From Oligoflexia bacterium (GTDB lineage: Bacteria > Bdellovibrionota > UBA1018): a stretch of DNA of 61,189 nucleotides. The position numbers and the translations under genes are program-made. Below the pieces are notes generated by a model. The model did not search any database and was not told the DNA's origin. It saw only the letters and a list, made by a program, of their open reading frames with translations. Positions 33,421-42,661 of the stretch are shown one piece after another. Position 1 is the first letter of the stretch; the number at the start of each line of letters is the position of its first letter. The stretch lies in the NCBI GenBank assembly GCA_903895855.1, contig CAITVN010000221.1, positions 1 through 61,189 of the forward strand, read 5' to 3'.

Positions 33421-34413
33421 ATGTCAATAACAAGAGACGGTAATCAAGTAGGCAAAAAAGCTGGATTTGTGGCCATTATCGGTAGACCTAATGTCGGTAA
33501 GTCAACATTAATGAATCAGATGCTAGGCGAAGAGTTGTCGATTGTGTCGCCCAAAGCGCAAACCACGCGTGAACAATTGAGAGGCATTCTCACTGAAAAA
33601 CGGGGGCAAATAGTGTTTTTAGACACTCCCGGAATTCATAAAGCAAAGCCAGACGGTTTAAACGCCTACATGGTAGATCAAGCGTCACAGAGTTTAGAAT
33701 CAGCTGATGTCGTTTGGTACATGATAGATCCGACGACCAAACTTGAGGTCGAACAGCCGGTTCTTGAAATTTTGGCAAAACACCCCGAATTGAAAGTGCA
33801 TTTCATTGTGAATAAAGCTGACACAAAAAAGGGGCTAGATACGATAGAAATCCTGATCACTCATTTAATGGCTGCGCTTCAAGCTCGCGGTGGCGAAGGA
33901 GTTAAAGTTGGCGAAGTCAAACTCTGGAGAATCTCGGCCCTTAAAGGTACTTTGGTGAAAGAATTATTAGATGACACTTGGACTATGCTAAGCGAAGGGC
34001 CATCGTTTTATCCGTCTGAAACCGAAGATGAACAAGACACTCTTTCAGATAAACCGCTCAGGTACTTTGTCGCCGAAAAGATTCGGCGTCAACTTTACCT
34101 ACAATTAGGCGAGGAATTGCCCTATTCGTGTGGAGTTGAAATCTCTGAATTCAAAGACACCGCAAAACCCGTGCGCATTCAAGCAACTTTGTTCGTTGAG
34201 CGAGAGAGCCAAAAAGGAATGGTGGTTGGTAAAGCAGGCCAAAAGATTAAGGCAATCGGCGTAGGAGCTCGAACTGAAATTGAAGAGTTGATGAATCAGC
34301 AAGTATTTTTGGGCCTGACGGTAAAAGTGCTTCCAGAATGGACTAAAGATCAAGCGGCACTTAAGCGTCTGGGTTACCATCGCGCTCAATTGAAATCTCA
34401 ATCACGAAAATAA
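33421..34413 (+). CDS. era: GTPase Era
   Basis: G1 GRPNVGKST, G3 DTPGIHKAKP, G4 NKAD and a C-terminal KH domain (VVGKAGQKIKAIGVGARTEIEELMNQQVFLGLTVKVLPEW) identify Era. It binds the 3' end of 16S rRNA and assists 30S assembly. Length 330 against ~300 reflects an insertion in the region between G domain and KH domain (SEGPSFYPSETEDEQDTLSDK is the usual linker). It lies 16 bases after rnc and 13 bases before der, so the three GTP/RNA genes form one unit. Confidence 0.97.
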   Translation: MSITRDGNQVGKKAGFVAIIGRPNVGKSTLMNQMLGEELSIVSPKAQTTREQLRGILTEKRGQIVFLDTPGIHKAKPDGLNAYMVDQASQSLESADVVWYMIDPTTKLEVEQPVLEILAKHPELKVHFIVNKADTKKGLDTIEILITHLMAALQARGGEGVKVGEVKLWRISALKGTLVKELLDDTWTMLSEGPSFYPSETEDEQDTLSDKPLRYFVAEKIRRQLYLQLGEELPYSCGVEISEFKDTAKPVRIQATLFVERESQKGMVVGKAGQKIKAIGVGARTEIEELMNQQVFLGLTVKVLPEWTKDQAALKRLGYHRAQLKSQSRK

Positions 34414-34426
34414 GGGTACTAATCAA

Positions 34427-36139
34427 ATGTCTCAATCGAATAGAAATAATAAAAAGCCAAAAAAGCTCTCAAAATCGGCACGAGATGCCAGAGGAGCCAG
34501 AGGCAAAAGCCCAGCGAGAACGGTGACCAAGAAAAAAGATGGAGCGTTTGTGACGGGAACAGCTAGGCCCGCGCCGAAGGCTGAAGCTTCGCAGTCGATC
34601 GAGCCGAAAACATCGGTCATTTCACCGGTTACCAGTGTGACTCGAGATTCTTCGTTAATTACGATCGCGATCGTTGGTCGACCCAACGTGGGCAAAAGCA
34701 CTCTCTTTAATCGCCTAATCGGCAGAAAGAAAGCCTTGGTTCATGACACTTCGGGCGTCACTCGCGACAGAAACGAAGAAAAAGTGATCTGGTGGATTGG
34801 TGCGAAAGCTTATCCGGTAAAAATTATTGACACCGGCGGATTAGGTGGTGACACGTTCACTCATGAGATTCGCTCGCAAGTTGAAGTGGCTTTAAGTGAG
34901 GCGCAAATCGTTTTGGTCGTTGTTGATTCAGACCAAGGCGTGCAACCGCTTGATCGTGAAGTGATCGGTCAATTGCGGCGTTCGGGAATTCTTGATCGGC
35001 AAGACATTCGAGTATTAGGTTTAGCCAATAAAGTTGATCACACAGTTCATGATGATCGGCCCAATGCTTTTTACGAACTGGGGTTCGTGAATGAGTGGTA
35101 CGGAATTTCAGCCGAACACAATCGAGGCATTGAAGATCTGAAAGACATGCTGCGCGAAAATTTAAGGGCTGAAGAGGTGCCAGAAGTCGCGGTGTTTAAC
35201 GAGTATGGTGATCTGGATGAAGAGGCGATTGCAGCGCAAGAACTGAAAGAGCGCGAAGAGGCGATGCCTGATCCGAACAAACCAGTCAGAATCGCGATCA
35301 TTGGTAAGCCCAATGTCGGTAAGAGCACGCTGGTGAATGCACTACTCAAAGACAACCGCATGATCACTTCGTCAATTGCGGGCACTACCGTCGATTCGGT
35401 TGATTCGGCTGTGATGGTTGATGGCCGTCAGTGGATTTTGGTCGATACCGCAGGCATTCGACGAAAATCGAAAACTGAAAAAGGCATCGAAGTGCTCTCG
35501 ATCGTTCAAACAAAGAAGGCTCTTGATCGCTGTGACATCGCATTTTTGGTCGTCGATGGGTCTGATGGAGTGGTTGATCAAGATGAAAAAATTGCAGGTC
35601 TCATTGAAGATGTCGGCTGCAGTGTGATCATCATGGTGAATAAGTGGGACACTCAAGCCAGAAATCCAGATTTTAGTGAACAAGAAGCGGCTGATATCAT
35701 TCGTAAGCAGATGGCGTTCATTCGCTATGCTCCGATTCTTTTCATTAGCGCGCTCAAACACAAAGGGTTTGAGCCGATTAATAGCATGGTCGAAGAAGTC
35801 TTGTCGCAGCGAAAGAGTCGATTGCCCACCCATGAATTGACCGAGTGGATTCGCAAAGAAAGCGAAATTCATAATCCGAAAAATGCTAAGTTTTACATGA
35901 GCCATCAAGTGAGTAAGCACCCACCGACGTTCATGTGTCACGTGAGTGACCCGAAGAAGATCAATTTTAGCTTGAAACGCCACCTCATCAATTCGATTCG
36001 TACGAAGTGGGGGTTCATGGGAACTCCGCTTCGCATTAGCTTTGTGAAGGGTGGTAGCTGGGCGAACTCTCAAAGGCGCGGCACTAGAATAAAGCAATTG
36101 CGCGGTGGCAAAGAAAAGCATCAGATGAAGATTAAGTAG
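34427..36139 (+). CDS. der: GTPase Der (EngA)
   Basis: Two tandem GTPase domains: the first with GRPNVGKSTLFNRL, DTGGLGG and NKVD, the second with GKPNVGKSTLVNAL, DTAGIRRK and NKWD. A C-terminal KH-like domain (PPTFMCHVSDPKKINFSLKRHLINSIR) ends in a basic tail. Der acts in 50S subunit assembly. An extra ~80-residue N-terminus rich in Lys, Arg, Ala and Ser (KKPKKLSKSARDARGARG) precedes the first domain; it is probably disordered and may bind rRNA. In E. coli der lies next to yfgM and bamB; here those homologues sit about 6.5 kb downstream (42662-44736), separated by accessory genes. Confidence 0.96.
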   Translation: MSQSNRNNKKPKKLSKSARDARGARGKSPARTVTKKKDGAFVTGTARPAPKAEASQSIEPKTSVISPVTSVTRDSSLITIAIVGRPNVGKSTLFNRLIGRKKALVHDTSGVTRDRNEEKVIWWIGAKAYPVKIIDTGGLGGDTFTHEIRSQVEVALSEAQIVLVVVDSDQGVQPLDREVIGQLRRSGILDRQDIRVLGLANKVDHTVHDDRPNAFYELGFVNEWYGISAEHNRGIEDLKDMLRENLRAEEVPEVAVFNEYGDLDEEAIAAQELKEREEAMPDPNKPVRIAIIGKPNVGKSTLVNALLKDNRMITSSIAGTTVDSVDSAVMVDGRQWILVDTAGIRRKSKTEKGIEVLSIVQTKKALDRCDIAFLVVDGSDGVVDQDEKIAGLIEDVGCSVIIMVNKWDTQARNPDFSEQEAADIIRKQMAFIRYAPILFISALKHKGFEPINSMVEEVLSQRKSRLPTHELTEWIRKESEIHNPKNAKFYMSHQVSKHPPTFMCHVSDPKKINFSLKRHLINSIRTKWGFMGTPLRISFVKGGSWANSQRRGTRIKQLRGGKEKHQMKIK

Positions 36140-36162
36140 GACTGAACTCTGATTTTCTAGCG

Positions 36163-36648
36163 TTATCTCAGAAATTGCAGACCTGATACTGACAGCAAGT
36201 TGGCCTCAGATTCGGCTTTGAGAAGTCCATCAAAGTCGACCTCGAAAATAGTAGAATGCATGATTAGGCTTTCGTTTTGTCGAAAGCTACCGGGTCTTCC
36301 TAAAAGAAAGTCGACGCCATTTGTGGTAGAAAAGTTAGCGAGATTTTGGACTATTTTCGTAATTTCGTAGGGTTTTCGAAGAAAGTGAAACGGCTCTTCG
36401 TGATTGAAAAAGTAAAGTTGCCCGGTATGGGCCTCGATGATTTCGAAATAAATGTGCCGATGCCCATCTTCTTCTGTCGCGGGGTCGTAGGCACAGAGGG
36501 TGCCGTTCACGTAGGTGCCGACTTCGGCTATTACTGCGGCTAGTTTCATGTTTCTGGTGCAGCCGTAGTCGCCTGCTACCGCGTGACTCGAAATGAACTG
36601 AGTTAAAAACATCCCAAAAAAAGCGACACAAACGAGTATTTTATTCAC
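36163..36648 (-). CDS. Exported hypothetical protein
   Basis: It starts at ATG 36648 with GAGGG 8 bases upstream. A signal peptide (about 1-25, ending SSHAVA) precedes a ~136-residue mature part with two cysteines (DYGCTRN and GTLCAYD) that may pair. The middle (RHIYFEIIEAHTGQLYFFNHEEPFHFL) looks like a beta sheet. No family is recognised. It converges on der from the other strand. Confidence 0.6.
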   Translation of the reverse strand: MNKILVCVAFFGMFLTQFISSHAVAGDYGCTRNMKLAAVIAEVGTYVNGTLCAYDPATEEDGHRHIYFEIIEAHTGQLYFFNHEEPFHFLRKPYEITKIVQNLANFSTTNGVDFLLGRPGSFRQNESLIMHSTIFEVDFDGLLKAESEANLLSVSGLQFLR

Positions 36649-36655
36649 CCTCTTG

Positions 36656-36685
36656 CTTTATGTCTTTTGACGACTATTGTCAAAA
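36656..36685 (-). promoter_or_regulatory. Promoter of the exported protein gene, within an inverted repeat
   Basis: On the minus strand a consensus -35 TTGACA (36684-36679) is followed by 17 bases and a weak -10 TAAAGC (36661-36656), just before the GAGGG and ATG of the gene ending at 36163. The -35 lies in an inverted repeat TTTTGAC-N7-GTCAAAA (36665-36685), a possible regulator site. Confidence 0.4.
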
Positions 36686-36832
36686 AGTCAGACAACCGAA
36701 TATTAGTATGCAAAAAAGATGTATAAAAGCGGCAAAACGTCAATTAATCGGCAGCACTGTTTAATGCGTTTGGTGAATCACCTGGTGAGACAAAATCGAA
36801 TGTGAACTAACTGCCTACCAATAGGGTCAAAT

Positions 36833-39800
36833 TTGCGTGTTTCTCGTTGGTCTCTTATACTTAACTCAGTGAAACGTAAAAACATTACCCGTATTTTGGC
36901 CTTCACTGGTGCTCAATTGGTAACGTTCTTGCTTTGTCTTTCGACACTAGCTGGCCACCAAAAAAATCTTACTGTCTTTTACGCAAACGATTCGACTCGG
37001 GTTCTGCAAGAACAGATCAATGAAATTTGTCATAACCCGCCTGAAACTAAAATGCAGGGGGCCGAGCATTGTGAAAAAGGGACGGCTGCTCTAAAAGACA
37101 TTAAGCAGCTTTTAAAAGGCGAGATCACTACTGCCGAAAAGAATTGGATTGCGTTTCACAAAGAGATGCCGATGGCGATGCAAGATCGCATCGATGAAAA
37201 GTGTGGGCGTTCGTCAGACTTGGGTAAACAACTCACCTGCGCTGAAAACCTTGCCTGGCTGCGCGATCGAAAAATGTATGACGCCGCCATTGAATCGAAT
37301 TTCAACTGGTCGGCCATGTATGATGCTCTTCAGAGTTGGAAAAATTCAGTCACCCGAATGTCGATTCTTAGTCTGAGTTGCCGGCAAGTGCAGGGCGAAA
37401 TTTCAGTCACTCTCGATACTAAGAAAAAGCAGGCGACAGCGACTGATTTAAAAAAGGCGAATGACCCCGAATGCGTTCCCAGTCCAAATTACGCCGAGCG
37501 TATTGCTTATCAACCGACACCCATCTCAAATCAAGATCCACTGAGTGGCGCAAAGGGCGAAGAACCCGTTGATCCGCTCGCGCTTTATTTTGATAGTTAT
37601 CAGAAGCAATTGAGTAGTTATCCAGTCAAATGCCCTGACTACATTCCACGCGTATTTTGTGAGGGGTCAAAATACGACCCCGTTCAAATTGCGGTGCGAG
37701 ACCCAGCCGAACCCCAGACTGAGTGGATTGAACGAGTTGAGAAAACTCTCGAACCCGCATTCGAGAGTGACGTCGCACGATTTGTGGCAGATGTTTTTGC
37801 TGACAAATATGTGCAAGCGGTATTGCTTTCTGAGGGGGCTGCCAGTCACACCCGGCTCGAGGCTTTGAAATTAAAATTGCGGTGTATTGACCCGCAGTCA
37901 ACTATTCTGGCGAGAATTGAGGGTAACGTAGCTCAACTCAATCCGGCTCAAATTCAGCTGGCGGGAAAGGCCTTGCCTGGAAAAATGGTGCAAGCCGGGG
38001 AGTGTTTGAAATCTGGAGTCGAGCAGTTAAAGACGCTTCAAAATGAACTTGGGCTTGATATCGAAATGACGACCCCGATTTTAAGAGACAGAGATTTGCG
38101 GAGTTTGCCCGTCGGGATTCGCCACCTGGTGAACGGCGTGACCGGGTTGCCGGTGCTTCGGCACTTTTTGCGAGAAACCCCATTTGTGGTGGGTGCGACC
38201 GAGGCTTCAAAACGTGAATGTGGTTACGTGCGCACTCAAGTTGATCAGTTAAAAACATTGCCTGATGGAACCCGAGTGTCTCGGGCTCAATACTGTGAAA
38301 ATCGTTACCGTGAGTTTGCGGCTTTGTCGTTTGAAATGAATGCGCTGTATACGGCTTATCCGTTGTTAGCAGAAAAGAATCCAGACGGTCGAAAAATTTT
38401 AGAGACCTTAAGCTATCCTCTAAATGCCCCAAAGAAGACACCAGCCGGAGTTGGGCTTGACGATCAGTGCATGGATCGAACCGCCGAGCCAAGCGTCGAT
38501 AATCTCAACAAAGTTCAAGGCGCAATCAGCGCTCATACGAGAGAACAGCTAGGCTCAATCTTGAATGCGATTGAATCGCTGTGCGATCCGAAATCACGAA
38601 AACTGCTCATGGGAGAAGTTCTGCAGTCGTCAGAATTTATGAATGCTTACTTTTCTTGTGAGACGTCACACCTTTCGATGGTTCAATTGATGGCTAATAT
38701 GGATAGTGACAATCGCGTCAGCGGGCTCTCGGCTTCAGAGTGTGCGAACCGCAGAGGAAGTGCTTGGCTGGCATGCAGACAGTTGCGAGATCAGGTGGCT
38801 GATCAGAAGAACACGCGAAACAAAGGGCATCTGCTTCAATTGGCGATGGACTCGCTATTTTTTCTATCACCCGGGGTTTCTGGAAAGCTGCCGGGAATAG
38901 GGGGAATCACCCGGTCGATGATTTTGGGGGGTACGCTGGGGTATGCTCTTACGCCTAGCGGTGACGAAGAAAAGAAGCGAGCAGAATTTCGAGCAGCCGC
39001 CTTTCGCTCAGGGCTTCAAGATGAACAGCAGTTTTCGCAAGCGCTTGATGCCTTAAAAGAAGAAGATAAAGAATTGGATGGCCTGATTACTGGGCTTGCA
39101 ATGGGGTTAGTCACCGGAGTTTTGCAGGAAACTTCGCCTATTATTGAGTCTTCGGCCGCAGCTGAAAATTTGATTATCGAGTCGTACCGAAAGGCAAAAG
39201 TTGAGGGTAAGTTTAAAGACGGCGCTTCAAAACTTCGCGAACAAAAAGTGATCGCTTATTTGGACGCGCGAATTCGAACGCGATTTCCAGAGTTCAAGGC
39301 TGAGACCGTTCTTGAAATGCCGGTTGAGGAAAAGATCACGCTCTTGTCGGGAGAAACCTTTGGCACAAAACCGGCGCCCTTACCGGCTAAAGGGTATTCA
39401 GAACCCCTATTCTTAGAGAAGCCTGAGGTTCGCCAATTCATTCGAGAAAACATTCGCTACGAAGGGTTAACTGAACGAGACAATCGAAGCTACATCAATC
39501 GCATGACTAGGGGTGAGGGAAAGCTTTATTTTGAGTCTGAGTCGGCCATTCTAAAACAACTCAACGACAAAGTGGTTAAAAATCGCTCACTCGTGCAGTC
39601 ACTGGAGAATCGTTACCGAGCCATTTTGGTTGAGAAAATTTCTCAAAATCAGCTAATTAAGGGAAAATTACTTGCGAAGTACGGCGACTACAAGTCGGTG
39701 AGGCTTATTTTCTCAGAAGACTCGACTGAGCTGCGTTCTGAGTTGTCTCGAATCTTTAGCGAAACTGCCTTTCAATTTGAAAGCGAACTTCAAAATACTC

Positions 39801-40984
39801 CGATGAGAGACCTGTATCTGAATCAACGCGGAATCGCTGGCGACCCCAAGGCGTGGCACTTGGCTGGTTTTGGTAAGACCTTAGATGAAGCCAATTCTTC
39901 AGCTAGGGCAGCGCGGGCCAGGTTTCCGACCGGGGCAAATCACATGCCTGAGGTGATTTTACCTCACGACTTTGCGATTGAAAAATCGGTACTAGACGCT
40001 AAGGTGGCCAGAATTGAATCTCTGCGTGAGGCGCTGCAGGCTGAATTGGGATCCGGTCAAATCATGACTCCGACAAAAGGTGGCGCTAATCGTCTCATCT
40101 TATCAGCCGATGCCATTGAGTTACTCAAAAAAGTTGAAGCGAGCTCACTCGAAGAGTATCGCCAAAACCTTCGTCAAAAATTTAAGAATCGCTTTCAAGT
40201 TGAGCTGAACGATAATCAGATCGACCATTTACGCGATTATTACCACCTCGCCGATTCATTTGCCGCAGCGATTGTAGACTCGACTCGAACGTCAATGAGT
40301 GTTTCTCAAGCTAGTTCAGGATTGATCTCAGTTGATTTTGCTGGGCAAGGGGCTAGGGGGCTTCACGAAACTCTAGAAACCTTAGCCAATTCTGATGGCA
40401 CCGCTGCAGGGGTAATTAACCAAGGACGAGAAACTTTTGGGCGTGCGGCCGGTAAAATGAAATTATTGCGAAAGCGATTTTTAGATGCCTCGCGAGCAGA
40501 GCTCAGCGCTGATAAAGAAGGAAAATTTCTGTTCTCGGGTGATGATGGCATCTACTTGCCGGAGCGTGCACTCACTCAAAAAGCGAAACTTCGATTCTTG
40601 ACAGCTTTGAGCCGAAAAAATCAGAATGCCTCTTCGTTTCGGGTAGCTTTTATTACCAGTCGGTTTGTCGAAGGGGGTAGAATTCCACCGGCGGTCAATG
40701 CGGCCTTAGTAGCAGAAGCAGAAGGCGTTGAAAAAGCATTAAGAGCCAGTCTTGAAGGGCAAGTGGTTTTCGCTGAAGCAAAACGATTGGCTTTTGGTAT
40801 CGATTACATTCCGAGTGAGGCCGGCGGTGGGAAAATGAAATTACTGATCGGAGCCGATCAGATTTCGCCTGAGAATCTCTTACTCATTGAAAAAAGTTTT
40901 CGAGACTCGTTACCTAAATCGGTTGAGTTCGATGGGGTGGTGCAGAGCACCCCCGTTAAGCCAAAAATCCCTGATGCCAGGTAA
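36833..40984 (+). CDS. Very large exported protein with a possible cyclase/polymerase palm-like C-terminus
   Basis: A TTG start (36833) or an internal GTG (36872) both retain a signal-like hydrophobic helix (RILAFTGAQLVTFLLCLSTLAG). Residues ~50-640 are mostly helical with many Cys (CHN, HCEK, KCGRSSD, TCAEN, SCRQV, KCPDYIPRVFC). A Gly-rich hydrophobic stretch at about 685-705 (LPGIGGITRSMILGGTLGYAL) could insert in a membrane. The C-terminal ~230 residues contain LISVDFAGQGARGLHETL (D1168) and FLFSGDDGIYLPE (D1237, D1238), which in order and spacing recall the metal site of GGDEF or other palm-fold enzymes. This likeness is my inference only. It has no recognised family and may be a predation or envelope factor. 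Confidence 0.65.
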   Translation: MRVSRWSLILNSVKRKNITRILAFTGAQLVTFLLCLSTLAGHQKNLTVFYANDSTRVLQEQINEICHNPPETKMQGAEHCEKGTAALKDIKQLLKGEITTAEKNWIAFHKEMPMAMQDRIDEKCGRSSDLGKQLTCAENLAWLRDRKMYDAAIESNFNWSAMYDALQSWKNSVTRMSILSLSCRQVQGEISVTLDTKKKQATATDLKKANDPECVPSPNYAERIAYQPTPISNQDPLSGAKGEEPVDPLALYFDSYQKQLSSYPVKCPDYIPRVFCEGSKYDPVQIAVRDPAEPQTEWIERVEKTLEPAFESDVARFVADVFADKYVQAVLLSEGAASHTRLEALKLKLRCIDPQSTILARIEGNVAQLNPAQIQLAGKALPGKMVQAGECLKSGVEQLKTLQNELGLDIEMTTPILRDRDLRSLPVGIRHLVNGVTGLPVLRHFLRETPFVVGATEASKRECGYVRTQVDQLKTLPDGTRVSRAQYCENRYREFAALSFEMNALYTAYPLLAEKNPDGRKILETLSYPLNAPKKTPAGVGLDDQCMDRTAEPSVDNLNKVQGAISAHTREQLGSILNAIESLCDPKSRKLLMGEVLQSSEFMNAYFSCETSHLSMVQLMANMDSDNRVSGLSASECANRRGSAWLACRQLRDQVADQKNTRNKGHLLQLAMDSLFFLSPGVSGKLPGIGGITRSMILGGTLGYALTPSGDEEKKRAEFRAAAFRSGLQDEQQFSQALDALKEEDKELDGLITGLAMGLVTGVLQETSPIIESSAAAENLIIESYRKAKVEGKFKDGASKLREQKVIAYLDARIRTRFPEFKAETVLEMPVEEKITLLSGETFGTKPAPLPAKGYSEPLFLEKPEVRQFIRENIRYEGLTERDNRSYINRMTRGEGKLYFESESAILKQLNDKVVKNRSLVQSLENRYRAILVEKISQNQLIKGKLLAKYGDYKSVRLIFSEDSTELRSELSRIFSETAFQFESELQNTPMRDLYLNQRGIAGDPKAWHLAGFGKTLDEANSSARAARARFPTGANHMPEVILPHDFAIEKSVLDAKVARIESLREALQAELGSGQIMTPTKGGANRLILSADAIELLKKVEASSLEEYRQNLRQKFKNRFQVELNDNQIDHLRDYYHLADSFAAAIVDSTRTSMSVSQASSGLISVDFAGQGARGLHETLETLANSDGTAAGVINQGRETFGRAAGKMKLLRKRFLDASRAELSADKEGKFLFSGDDGIYLPERALTQKAKLRFLTALSRKNQNASSFRVAFITSRFVEGGRIPPAVNAALVAEAEGVEKALRASLEGQVVFAEAKRLAFGIDYIPSEAGGGKMKLLIGADQISPENLLLIEKSFRDSLPKSVEFDGVVQSTPVKPKIPDAR

Positions 40985-41030
40985 AAAGCGATTTTTGTAG
41001 GTTGGCAATTCATTCGGCACTTCGAAAATT

Positions 41031-41274
41031 CAATACACCTCAAGTTAGCCAAGCATAGAAAGAGGGGCGGCTCCATGCCTGACCTGCCCCTCACTGATAG
41101 AGTTTAAAACGAAGATTTGATTTTTGAAGCTCCCGCGTCGCAGGATGCGACAATGCGGGCGACAACACGATGTTGGTCTTCAAAAATCAAATCTTCGTTT
41201 TAAACTCTATCAGTGAGGACGCCTCCGGCTGGCAGGAACCCTCTTTCTATGCTTGGCTAACTTGAGGTCTATTG
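41031..41274. repeat. 244-bp nested inverted repeat (long hairpin element)
   Basis: Outer arms: 41031-41066 pairs with 41239-41274, 36 positions with one mismatch and 29 perfect in a row. Inner arms: 41089-41129 pairs perfectly with 41178-41218 over 41 bp. The 48-base apical part holds two further hairpins: CCCGC-GTCGCA-GGA-TGCGAC-AAT-GCGGG (41132-41159) and CAACA-CGA-TGTTG (41063 offset +100, i.e. 41163-41175). The segments between outer and inner arms (22 and 20 bases) pair only partly. It lies exactly between two converging genes (stops at 40984 and 41291). It could be a two-way terminator, a small non-autonomous mobile element, or a structured RNA. No target-site duplication is obvious. 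Confidence 0.93.
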
Positions 41275-41290
41275 GCTTACAAATGAGAAA

Positions 41291-42118
41291 CTACCAAGTA
41301 AAGAGCACACCTGCAGTCATGCTATAGAACATGCCATTCAAATCAGGAATTCCCATTTTGTCTTTGAACACGGTCAATGAGGTGTCGTTAAATCTCGCCC
41401 AGTGCAGGCGTCCTTCAATTTGAAGGTAGGCTTTTCGATGTTTGAGAGGAAACTCTAGACCGCCTCCGCCAGCGAACCCGATCACGCTATCGGCGCTTGA
41501 GGCTGCGGTGGTGTTGATGGTCGATGCCTCGGTTTTTTGGTAGGTACCGATACTACCCAGTAGGTAGGGGTTCGAAAAAGAGATGGCCGACGATACGTTC
41601 TTGGTATCGAAATAGTATTTGACGGTCATGAGTAGCTTACTGAATTGAATTTCTTTGTGATCGTTGCCCGTCTCGCTTTGAGAGTCGAAGTAGTGCCTAG
41701 TGGTGTTGAAATTGATGTCGAGGCCTAGGTTAAAATCAAACCAATAGTGAACTTTGATGTCGACTAACGGAAACCCTCCGCGCCAAAGAATGCCGCGATT
41801 GCCGGTAACGCCTTGATAGCCCACGCCTAGACTCACACCAAAAAATCGGCCATGTTGAAAAAAATTGGTGTCGGTCGCTTCGTCGTCGTCTTCATTGAAC
41901 TCGCCGTACTCTGTCCACGGAGTAGACGATTTGTCGTCTTCTTCGGGCTGTTGGGTTTTGTCTTTTTGCGAAGCAGGGTTGACTACCTCGCCTGGGGCTG
42001 CCCAAGTAGTCTTGTTTGAGGCCAGCAAAATCATTACCACCGCGCCGATGGCTGTCAGGTGAGTGATCGTTTTGGAGGTCGGTCTGAATGGTTTAGAAGT
42101 AGAAATGGATTCCGGCAT
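41291..42118 (-). CDS. Exported protein, probable outer-membrane beta-barrel
   Basis: The N-terminus has a hydrophobic stretch at about 19-40 ending NKTTWAAPG, a late but plausible signal peptide. An acidic linker follows (KTQQPEEDDKSSTPW, EFNEDDDEATD). From residue 85 on, strands such as FFGVSLGVGYQGV, FPLVDIKVHYWFDFNLGLDINF, KLLMTVKYYF, AYLQIEGRLHWARF and FYSMTAGVLFTW alternate as in an outer-membrane barrel of eight or so strands, and the chain ends in an aromatic Trp. No enzyme family is recognised. The start overlaps the 3' end of the next minus-strand gene by 26 bases, so the two form an operon. Confidence 0.65.
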   Translation of the reverse strand: MPESISTSKPFRPTSKTITHLTAIGAVVMILLASNKTTWAAPGEVVNPASQKDKTQQPEEDDKSSTPWTEYGEFNEDDDEATDTNFFQHGRFFGVSLGVGYQGVTGNRGILWRGGFPLVDIKVHYWFDFNLGLDINFNTTRHYFDSQSETGNDHKEIQFSKLLMTVKYYFDTKNVSSAISFSNPYLLGSIGTYQKTEASTINTTAASSADSVIGFAGGGGLEFPLKHRKAYLQIEGRLHWARFNDTSLTVFKDKMGIPDLNGMFYSMTAGVLFTW

Positions 42119-42590
42119 TTAAGAAGCTCACCCCCAAGGTTTTTACGACAAAACTTCCGCTCAAGTTATCAAAGCTAGCTCCGACGTCGGTTGAAAATCC
42201 TAGGCTTTCAATACCCGGTATGAAAAACTCAGCACCGAACCCGCCCATGAATTCTGCGCCTGAGTTGCCGCCGCCTGAAAGAATGCCTCCGCCTAGAAAG
42301 AAACTAAAGTTGAGATTAGTTTCCATGAATAAGTGTTTGGCTAATTTCACCGCTGTCACTGAGTTAGTGGGTGAGCTCGTTGCGACTCCGGCGATGACTT
42401 CAAAACCGATGTCACGGGTTAAACCGTACTTTAAACTCACCCCGGGGACTCCGCCGGCAAGACTTGAGTTTGCAAACTCAGAGTTGAAACCGACCCCCAG
42501 ACGACCATGAAGTTCACGTGCTTGGGACAGATTTGGGACAAAAAAGAGGATAACTATCAAAAAGCAGGGCAATCCTAAAATTATTCTCAT
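42093..42590 (-). CDS. Small outer-membrane beta-barrel protein
   Basis: A signal peptide (about 1-24, FLIVILFFVPNLSQA) precedes 140 residues of alternating strands rich in Gly and aromatics (HGRLGVGFNSEF, VPGVSLKYGLTRDIGFEVIAGVA, LNFSFFLGGGIL, FMGGFGAEFFIPG) ending in FHFYF-like NAGIHFYF. The terminal Phe and the size (about 8 strands) suit an OmpX/OmpW-like fold. The function is unknown. It is the first gene of a two-gene operon with another barrel-like protein; both belong to the envelope theme of this region. Confidence 0.65.
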   Translation of the reverse strand: MRIILGLPCFLIVILFFVPNLSQARELHGRLGVGFNSEFANSSLAGGVPGVSLKYGLTRDIGFEVIAGVATSSPTNSVTAVKLAKHLFMETNLNFSFFLGGGILSGGGNSGAEFMGGFGAEFFIPGIESLGFSTDVGASFDNLSGSFVVKTLGVSFLNAGIHFYF

Positions 42591-42661
42591 ACTTTAAGGG
42601 TAAACTTAGCCTTTCTTTTTGACAACCCTCTAAAGCTTGCCTAAAACTTCTCTTAATACCT

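Noticed and set aside
35372..36121. 249-codon open frame on the minus strand inside der
   Set aside because: It is antisense to highly conserved Der sequence, has no ribosome site and shows no family motif; the open frame follows from codon bias of der.
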